From: Oenococcus sp. UCMA 16435
GTDB taxonomy: Bacteria > Bacillota > Bacilli > Lactobacillales > Lactobacillaceae
Length of the DNA: 64,000 bases
NCBI GenBank assembly: GCA_004010835.2
Contig: CP030868.2
Span: 1,116,001 to 1,180,000, forward strand
Reading direction: 5' to 3'
The position numbers and the translations under genes were made by a program. Shown in pieces: positions 58,797-64,000 of the stretch. The notes under the pieces were generated by a model, which did not search any database, had not been told where the DNA came from, and saw only the letters and a list, made by a program, of their open reading frames with translations. Every line of letters begins with the position of its first letter. The first letter of the stretch is position 1.

Positions 58797-59819
58797 ATGC
58801 TCACTATTGCTTATATTGGGAACGGCAAAAGTACCAATCGCTATCATCTGCCCTTTTCCCTGAAGTTAAAAGACAAAATTAAAGTCAAGACAATTTTTTC
58901 CAGGCGGCCGGACAGCAGTTGGAGCAAAATTGAGGGAATTCACTATACCAACGATATTAACGATATTTATAGCGATCCCGAGATTCAGCTCGTCGTTGTT
59001 TCCACGCCGGGCAACACCCATTACAAACTAGCGAAAGACACTTTGCTCCATAATAAAAATGTTTTGGTCGAAAAGCCTTTTACGGAAACATCAGCTGAAG
59101 CAAAAGAACTTTTCAGCCTTGCTAAAGAGAAAGGTTTGTTTGTCCAATGCTATCAAAACCGTCGTTATGATTCAGATTTTCTGACAACGCAAAAAGTTAT
59201 TAATGGTGGTGTTTTGGGTGATTTATTAGAGGTCGAGATGCATTTTGACTATTACCGTCCTCAAATTCCGGAAAGCAGCAGGGAATTTTCGGTCGGCAGC
59301 AGTTATCTTTATGGTCATGCCTGTCACACATTGGATCAAGTCATTTCCTTTTTTGGCAAACCTGAAAATACCCATTATGAAGTCCGGCAATTACTTGGTA
59401 AGGGCCATATGAATGATTATTTTGATCTTGATCTTTTTTATGATGGACCGCTAAAAGTATCGATAAAATCAAGCTACTTTAGATTGAAAGCTCGTCCGAG
59501 CTTTGTTGTTTATGGCAAAAAAGGTGTTTTTATAAAACAGGAAAAGGATCGCCAGGAAACAGACCTTAAACATTTTTATATGCCTGATCATGCTGATTTC
59601 GGCCTTGACAGACCTGAGGATTATGGAACTTTAACTTATCTGGATGATAAGGGACAATACCACGAAGAAAAAGTTGTTTCCGAGATTGGCGATTATAGCC
59701 GTATGTATGCCGGCATTTATGATGCGATCGTCAATCATAAAGAAAAGCCTGTTAAAGATGAGGAAACGATTTTACAACTGGAAATGTTAGAAACGGCTAT
59801 TAAACAAATCAAGGAATAG
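58797..59819 (+). CDS. Gfo/Idh/MocA family oxidoreductase
   Basis: 340-aa member with GNGKSTNRYHLPF at the nucleotide loop, HNKNVLVEKPFTETS near 88 (catalytic EKP) and LYGHACHTLDQVISFFG near 175, where Asp/His of the third motif lie. It is closer to the YhhX/scyllo-inositol type than to the copy at 56205. GGGAGG precedes the ATG. The P1 peptidase gene follows after 90 bp on the same strand. Confidence 0.92.
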   Translation: MLTIAYIGNGKSTNRYHLPFSLKLKDKIKVKTIFSRRPDSSWSKIEGIHYTNDINDIYSDPEIQLVVVSTPGNTHYKLAKDTLLHNKNVLVEKPFTETSAEAKELFSLAKEKGLFVQCYQNRRYDSDFLTTQKVINGGVLGDLLEVEMHFDYYRPQIPESSREFSVGSSYLYGHACHTLDQVISFFGKPENTHYEVRQLLGKGHMNDYFDLDLFYDGPLKVSIKSSYFRLKARPSFVVYGKKGVFIKQEKDRQETDLKHFYMPDHADFGLDRPEDYGTLTYLDDKGQYHEEKVVSEIGDYSRMYAGIYDAIVNHKEKPVKDEETILQLEMLETAIKQIKE

Positions 59820-59909
59820 GTTTGATCAGAAAATAATTTTTGATTTTAGAAAACAACTAGGATAGAGCTTGTTATTACTCCAGTTGTTGATTTTTCGAGG
59901 TGAATTAAT

Positions 59910-61019
59910 ATGGGTTTATCAGTCGATTTAATCGATGATATTTCGGAATGTATAAAAGGACCAAAAAACTTAATAACAGATGTTGATGGCGTTGAAGTTG
60001 GCCAGATAACAATTGATCAAGACGACTTTCATAGCGGGGTGACAGCAATTCTTCCTCATCCGGGAAATGTTTTTAAAAGAAAAGTCCCGGCGGCTTCCTA
60101 TGTGATTAATGGATTTGGTAAAAGCGTTGGACTGATTCAGATTGATGAGCTCGGGACAATTGAAACACCGATTATCTTAACGAATACTTTTGGCGTTGGA
60201 ACGGCTATCAATGCACTCACAAAATATATGCTGAAGCAGAACCCTGAGATTGGTGACACGACCAGTACGGTAAATCCGATTGTCGCCGAATGTAATGATG
60301 GCAATATTTCAAATATTCGCGCAATGAAAATTACTGAGTCTGATGTTTTCTCTGCATTAAATGCTGCTAAGGATACCCTTGAAGAAGGAGCGGTTGGCGG
60401 CGGCCGCGGCATGGTCTGTTATGGTTTGAAAGGTGGAATTGGTTCATCATCCCGAATTGTAAAAGTCGATGATGATCATACTTACACGCTTGGCGCGTTG
60501 GTAATGGCTAATTACGGTTTTCTTGACAACTTTATTGTTAACGGAATCCCCATTGGCAAATCATTAGCAGAAATGCTTGTTATCGACAAACAAAAAGAAG
60601 AAAAAGGATCGATTATTACTATTTTGGCAACAGACGCTCCTTTAAATTCCCGACAGCTCAAACGTTTGGCAAAGCGGGCTACTGTTGGTATTAACCGGAC
60701 TGGTGGATACATTGGCAACGGCAGCGGCGAAATTGTCTTTGCTTTTTCAACAAGCAACCTGGTTAGCCATTTCACAGAGCGGAATTTTGACACGGTATCT
60801 CGATTCAACGACAATCATATCGATTTATTTTTTCGAGCCGTTGCTGCTAGTGTCGATGAGGCTATTTTAAGTTCCATGGTTCATGCAAAAACAGTTATTG
60901 ATCGAAAAGGTCATTTGCGTTATGGACTGGTCGATGCTGCCAAGCAATTAATTCAACAGCAACCCCGATATGCCGCTATGGTTAATCAGCTTTTTAAGCA
61001 ACTTGGAGTTAAACGATAA
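59910..61019 (+). CDS. P1 family peptidase (DmpA-like)
   Basis: 369-aa Ntn-type aminopeptidase precursor of the DmpA/BapA family. EEGAVGGGRGMVCYGLKGG near 155 and IGSSSRIV mark the conserved region; GINRTGGYIGNGSGEIVFAFST near 260 (in part) holds the Gly-Ser where the chain self-cleaves to expose the nucleophile Ser. These enzymes release N-terminal D- or L-residues or beta-amino acids. Ends with a clear terminator. Confidence 0.9.
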   Translation: MGLSVDLIDDISECIKGPKNLITDVDGVEVGQITIDQDDFHSGVTAILPHPGNVFKRKVPAASYVINGFGKSVGLIQIDELGTIETPIILTNTFGVGTAINALTKYMLKQNPEIGDTTSTVNPIVAECNDGNISNIRAMKITESDVFSALNAAKDTLEEGAVGGGRGMVCYGLKGGIGSSSRIVKVDDDHTYTLGALVMANYGFLDNFIVNGIPIGKSLAEMLVIDKQKEEKGSIITILATDAPLNSRQLKRLAKRATVGINRTGGYIGNGSGEIVFAFSTSNLVSHFTERNFDTVSRFNDNHIDLFFRAVAASVDEAILSSMVHAKTVIDRKGHLRYGLVDAAKQLIQQQPRYAAMVNQLFKQLGVKR

Positions 61020-61033
61020 TTGATCTTCCATCA

Positions 61034-61073
61034 AAACCCCGGCTTAAATAATAAGCAGAGGTTTTTTGTTTTC
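61034..61073 (+). terminator. Terminator after the P1 peptidase gene
   Basis: AACCCCGGCTTA / TAAGCAGAGGTT stem (two mismatches) followed by TTTTTGTTTT. Confidence 0.85.
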
Positions 61074-61440
61074 GTTATTTACTGACCTGTCACAATTAAT
61101 AAAAATAAATAATCAGCTTTTGAAAACCGTTTATCATTTAATAACAACCAATTGTTTTAAATAAATGATTTGAAAGGTATAGCTCACGTATTAGTATTAT
61201 GTAAATTGAAAAGAAGGAGGACTATAGAGACAATAAAAGAAGTGCACAAAAACACTTCATCCAATACAAGATTATGTCGTCTGTTAGTTCATCTATTCCA
61301 GTTAAATCTATACCTGCATTCTTTTGTACTTTTAATTTCAACGCTTGAAATAAAACATTCAAATTAATGGCATTAAAAGCATAAAAAAGGTCCTAACATT
61401 TTCCAACCAGCATTTTATTTATATATAAATTATTATATAA

Positions 61441-61481
61441 ATGTGCCCCAAAGAAATCGTGACATATTCTTTGGGGCACAT
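61441..61481. repeat. 15-bp perfect inverted repeat
   Basis: ATGTGCCCCAAAGAA (61441-61455) and TTCTTTGGGGCACAT (61467-61481) pair without mismatch around 11 bases. No T-tract follows, so it is not a standard terminator. Confidence 0.85.
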
Positions 61482-61561
61482 GAACAAGCGCAGGGTTTTG
61501 ATTGAACATCTTTCTGTAGTTTATCTCCGATATAAATACAAAAAAACAAGTGTTACAAGAC

Positions 61562-61593
61562 CGCCAAGGTTTACAGCATCCTTGGCGATTTTT
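61562..61593 (+). terminator. Terminator-like hairpin
   Basis: CGCCAAGG / CCTTGGCG, 8-bp perfect stem, 10-base loop, followed by ATTTTTG. Together with the hairpin 80 bases upstream it could end a short RNA. Confidence 0.7.
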
Positions 61594-61787
61594 GACGAAA
61601 AGCATGTTTTTTTAAAAGAAAGCAACTTTTTTTCTTTGAAAAAACTGTTTGTTTAGTTTTTTTAGTGGTTTATACATTTCAAACGAAATATCAAAGGGAG
61701 ACAATGTAATAATACTAAAAAACAAAAGTTTAGTTAGAAAATTAACAGAATTATTGAAATTTAACAAATACAGGGATGGCTAATTTT

Positions 61788-62207
61788 ATGGACAAAGCGG
61801 AATATGAAAAAGAGCTCTGTGCAGAATTTGAAGATCTGGTTCAACGAATTAAACATAGAAAACAAAGTGATGAAAAAAATTTATTAAGACAAATTAGAAC
61901 ACTCATGATTTCTTTTTCCAAGTTAGAAAAATTTGATTCTTCCGTGACTTATATCGCTGGTTTGGCTTATGACATTAGAGATATTTTAGGCATTGATTTA
62001 CAAACTTACGCCAAAGATACCGCAAGAGCACTTTATCAAAATAGGCCCCAGGAAACAATTGAAGATTTTTATTATGCAGCTGCTGCATATCCTTATTTCC
62101 TTAGTAAATGTCAAGATAATGAAAAAGACGATGATAAAAAAATCTCTCGCCTTAACAATTTATTTCTCAATTATCTCTTAAGCCAATCGGAATCAAGCAA
62201 ATCTTGA
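61788..62207 (+). CDS. Hypothetical helical protein
   Basis: 139-aa (or 143-aa from the ATG at 61776) acidic, mostly helical protein I do not recognise. KAEYEKELCAEFEDLVQRI opens it; a polar KDDDKKIS loop lies near residue 120. No membrane segment. The upstream ATG touches AGGGA, so the second ATG is slightly preferred. Stress-cluster neighbour on the other strand, convergent. Confidence 0.65.
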   Translation: MDKAEYEKELCAEFEDLVQRIKHRKQSDEKNLLRQIRTLMISFSKLEKFDSSVTYIAGLAYDIRDILGIDLQTYAKDTARALYQNRPQETIEDFYYAAAAYPYFLSKCQDNEKDDDKKISRLNNLFLNYLLSQSESSKS

Positions 62208-62230
62208 TTCTTTTTTTATAAAAAATAAGC

Positions 62231-62256
62231 CTCTTTAGATTCATTTATCTAGAGAG
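62231..62256 (-). terminator. Terminator of the Gls24 cluster genes
   Basis: On minus, CTCTCTAGAT / ATCTAAAGAG (one mismatch) with loop, followed by GCTTATTTTTTATA. Confidence 0.75.
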
Positions 62257-62266
62257 ACCTTAAAGA

Positions 62267-62572
62267 TTAATCGTTTTTATTAAAGCTTTTCTTAATATCA
62301 TCTACTTTATCGCTGATTTTGTATTTGGTGTTTTGAGCAACTTCTTTTGCTGTCCCAAATGATTCTTGTAGTTTGCCTTTATTTTTTTGCATTGTTTCTT
62401 TATTCATTTTATTGATATATGCTTTAATGTTTTCGGGAATTTTATCTTCTAAATCATCCCCGGATTCATCTATTTTTTTTGCAGCAAATACAGTTCCGGC
62501 GACAATTAAGCCACCAGTTATTAATGTACAAGCTACTGTCATCTTTAAAATATTTTTTAATGTATTTTCCAT
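62267..62572 (-). CDS. Small membrane-anchored protein, unknown
   Basis: 101-aa protein with one N-terminal helix (about residues 10-30, VACTLITGGLIVAGTVFA) and a charged helical remainder rich in Lys/Asp/Glu, similar in layout to YtxH-type stress proteins. Not recognised at family level. It is 29 bp downstream of a GlsB-like gene, in a stress cluster. Confidence 0.72.
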   Translation of the reverse strand: MENTLKNILKMTVACTLITGGLIVAGTVFAAKKIDESGDDLEDKIPENIKAYINKMNKETMQKNKGKLQESFGTAKEVAQNTKYKISDKVDDIKKSFNKND

Positions 62573-62601
62573 AATTACGCACCTTTTTTATTATTAAAAC
62601 T

Positions 62602-62841
62602 TTATTTTCTTAAAAAGAAGGAAATCATCAGAACCAATATTAATGCTCCGATAATAGAGGGGAAAATAGCTACGTCGTAAAATTGTGGTCCCCAGGAACC
62701 AAAGAAAACTTGTCCAATCCAGGATCCAACCAAACCAGCTGCGATATCGCCAATCCATCCCATTGCTTCTTTCTTATTAATTGTTGTTCCAGCAATGGTT
62801 CCAATTAGAAAACCAATTATTAGAACCAATAACCAATACAT
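62602..62841 (-). CDS. GlsB/YeaQ/YmgE family membrane protein
   Basis: 79-aa protein with three helices and the Gly-rich repeat GFLIGTIAGT...GWIGDIAAGLVGSWIGQ of the transglycosylase-associated (YeaQ) family. Function in stress tolerance is known for GlsB in enterococci, with no enzyme activity shown. A paralogue is 105 bp upstream. Confidence 0.9.
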   Translation of the reverse strand: MYWLLVLIIGFLIGTIAGTTINKKEAMGWIGDIAAGLVGSWIGQVFFGSWGPQFYDVAIFPSIIGALILVLMISFFLRK

Positions 62842-62946
62842 GCTTTCTACTCCCTTAGATTAATTTGTTTTTAAAACTAAATTATTTATAGCTAAATATT
62901 CAACGAAACTTCATTAAAAGAAAGCAAGAAACAAAGGCTAATGTTT

Positions 62947-63204
62947 TTATTTTGCTGTTCTGTTTGACCTGGTAACAAACCAGGAAGCTATCAAAACAAT
63001 GATAACTGCACCGATAATCGAAGGAATTAGTGCCATCCCGGCAAGCTTCGGCCCCCAGTCTCCTAGCAACGATTCACCTAACCAAGAGCCGATTAAACCA
63101 GCAACGATATTGGCAATCCATCCCATGCTTTTTCCTTTGCTAGTTAAGGCACCCGCGATGGCACCAATGATTGCTCCAACAATTAACGCCCATATTAAAT
63201 GCAT
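62947..63204 (-). CDS. GlsB/YeaQ/YmgE family membrane protein
   Basis: 85-aa paralogue of the gene at 62602: GAIIGAIAGALTSKGKSMGWIANIVAGLIGSWLGE (by key Gly residues), three helices, WGPKLAGMALIPSIIGA. Good GGAGG site (AAGGAGGAAT). The two copies probably arose by duplication and both belong to the Gls24 stress cluster. Confidence 0.9.
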   Translation of the reverse strand: MHLIWALIVGAIIGAIAGALTSKGKSMGWIANIVAGLIGSWLGESLLGDWGPKLAGMALIPSIIGAVIIVLIASWFVTRSNRTAK

Positions 63205-63285
63205 AATATTCCTCCTTTTTACCTATTAAATCTAAATAGAAATGATGATTAATTTAATTCCACAGTAGTATAAATTACAGGTTTA

Positions 63286-63855
63286 TCATTCAACTCTTGG
63301 TTCAGAACTATTTTCAGCGTTCTTTTTAACCTTTTCTGCTGTATTTTTCATTTTCCCCGATAACTTATTGCTCTGTTCGGAAATTGTCTTATTTGCAGTG
63401 CCTGCAGCGGATGTCGCTCTATCTTCTAGGCTGACTGCATCTTTTTCATACTGCTCTCTAGTCTTGATATCCGTGACATCAACATTGACTTCAACTACTT
63501 CTAGTTCGGTCATTTGGCTAACCTGTTTGGCTACAATTTTTTTAATTTCTTCATAAATTTCAGCTATATTTTTGCCATATTCGGCCACAATCGACAAATC
63601 GATTGCAACTTGTTTTCTACCCACCTCAACCCCGACACCGGCAGTTTCGTCGTTCGTATTTACAATTTTTTCAGCAATGTTGGAAAAGAAACCTCCATCT
63701 ACAGTCAATAAACCATCGATGCTGCCAATCGACAAACCTACGATTTTTTGAATAACCTTGTCCTCGTATGTTAGAGCTCCTCTGATATTATTGTTGTTAT
63801 TCTTTATTTCGGTTTCTGATTTAGAATTTTGTTCTTTTCTATTAGAGTTTTCCAT
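63286..63855 (-). CDS. Asp23/Gls24 family envelope stress protein
   Basis: 189-aa alkaline-shock protein. The Asp23 domain covers about residues 22-130 (GALTYEDKVIQKIVGLSIG, GVGVEVGRKQVAIDLSI, VEVNVDVTDIKT), followed by a polar helical tail. ATG 63855 lies 5 bases after GGAGAAG; an ATG seven codons upstream has no site. Asp23 is anchored at the membrane by AmaP; the partial DUF2273 gene upstream fits that cluster. Confidence 0.92.
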   Translation of the reverse strand: MENSNRKEQNSKSETEIKNNNNNIRGALTYEDKVIQKIVGLSIGSIDGLLTVDGGFFSNIAEKIVNTNDETAGVGVEVGRKQVAIDLSIVAEYGKNIAEIYEEIKKIVAKQVSQMTELEVVEVNVDVTDIKTREQYEKDAVSLEDRATSAAGTANKTISEQSNKLSGKMKNTAEKVKKNAENSSEPRVE

Positions 63856-63882
63856 GATACTTCTCCATCCTGCCATATTTTT

Positions 63883-64000
63883 TTATTTCAATATTCCATG
63901 GGCTTGAAGATAGAAACCCAGCACACTTCCGGCGATTGTTAATATTAATATCAACATGGTCTGCAAGAAGCCTACAGTAAGGAATAAAATTGCTAGAATG
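63883..64000 (-). CDS. DUF2273-like small membrane protein, 5' end outside window
   Basis: Last 38 codons of a minus-strand gene: ILAILFLTVGFLQTMLILIL with GSVLGFYLQAHGILK at the end, two helices, typical of the small DUF2273 protein encoded between amaP and asp23/gls24. It lies 27 bp before the Gls24 gene. The start is beyond base 64000. Confidence 0.7.
   Translation of the reverse strand, partial: ILAILFLTVGFLQTMLILILTIAGSVLGFYLQAHGILK

Larger units (their letters stand above)
61074..61787. other. Gene-poor stretch with two strong hairpins
   Basis: No convincing CDS. AAGGAGG at 61214-61220 is followed by no ATG; the frame behind it has about 45 codons with only GTG as start. Further on lie the two hairpins listed separately. 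A+T is very high. Confidence 0.5.

Noticed and set aside
61170..61367. 65-aa ORF as a type I toxin
   Set aside because: It has no start codon at a useful distance from the AAGGAGG, and its hydrophobic stretch is weak.

Overview
The window looks like a low-GC lactic acid bacterium of the Leuconostocaceae, most probably Oenococcus. The basis is the gene content and overall protein character (rpsF-ssb-rpsR-gdpP-rplI-dnaB order, xylose isomerase pathway, Gls24 stress genes, pepC) together with AT-rich intergenic DNA. The species is an inference; no rRNA or tRNA gene is visible.

Layout. 1-1001 is the 3' part of a multicopper oxidase. 1120-6558 is a conserved core block: rpsF, ssb, rpsR, terminator, gdpP, rplI, dnaB. 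6705-9865 holds an MBL-fold protein, a membrane-anchored metzincin-like protease with a membrane partner, and dtd. 9941-14134 is a complete sugar ABC importer with its own ATPase on the opposite strand, followed by convergent pepC. 15652-21532 is a xylose module (xylR, xylA, xylB, xylose/H+ symporter) with readable control sites: two full-match cre sites, and a xylO palindrome just after the xylA -10 box.

At 21738 an aldose 1-epimerase gene (galM) starts, breaks after about 149 codons, and resumes in frame at 37278. The break is flanked by a 7-bp direct repeat and holds about 15.1 kb of foreign DNA. The island carries plasmid remnants at both ends (topB fragment on the left, MobA/MobL relaxase fragment on the right), a 74-bp inverted repeat of topB, a beta-glucoside PTS operon with LicT-type antitermination, IS30 and IS3 elements, and a MerR-associated set of redox genes, several of them broken.

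37873-41412 carries a D-2-hydroxyacid dehydrogenase, cupin, XRE-cupin regulator and fumarase. 41513-45432 is, in my reading, the most interesting part: a candidate circular bacteriocin cluster. It has an 80-aa precursor resembling the carnocyclin/uberolysin family, a large membrane protein, a SpoIIM/DUF95-type protein, another membrane protein and an ABC ATPase, plus an upstream 58-aa two-helix cationic ORF that could be the immunity protein.

45566-52797 carries an aldo/keto reductase, murQ, a TauE/SafE-type exporter and a maltose-type module (GH13 alpha-glucosidase and GPH transporter) preceded by three LacI-type operator-like repeats. 53261-55998 holds an XRE membrane regulator and a YxlEFG-like ABC module; both transcripts begin with the same control box placed exactly 48 nt before their first start codon. 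56205-61019 has two Gfo/Idh/MocA oxidoreductases, an MFS exporter and a P1-family peptidase. 61020-61787 has no convincing gene but contains two strong hairpins. The window ends in a Gls24/GlsB envelope-stress cluster on the minus strand.
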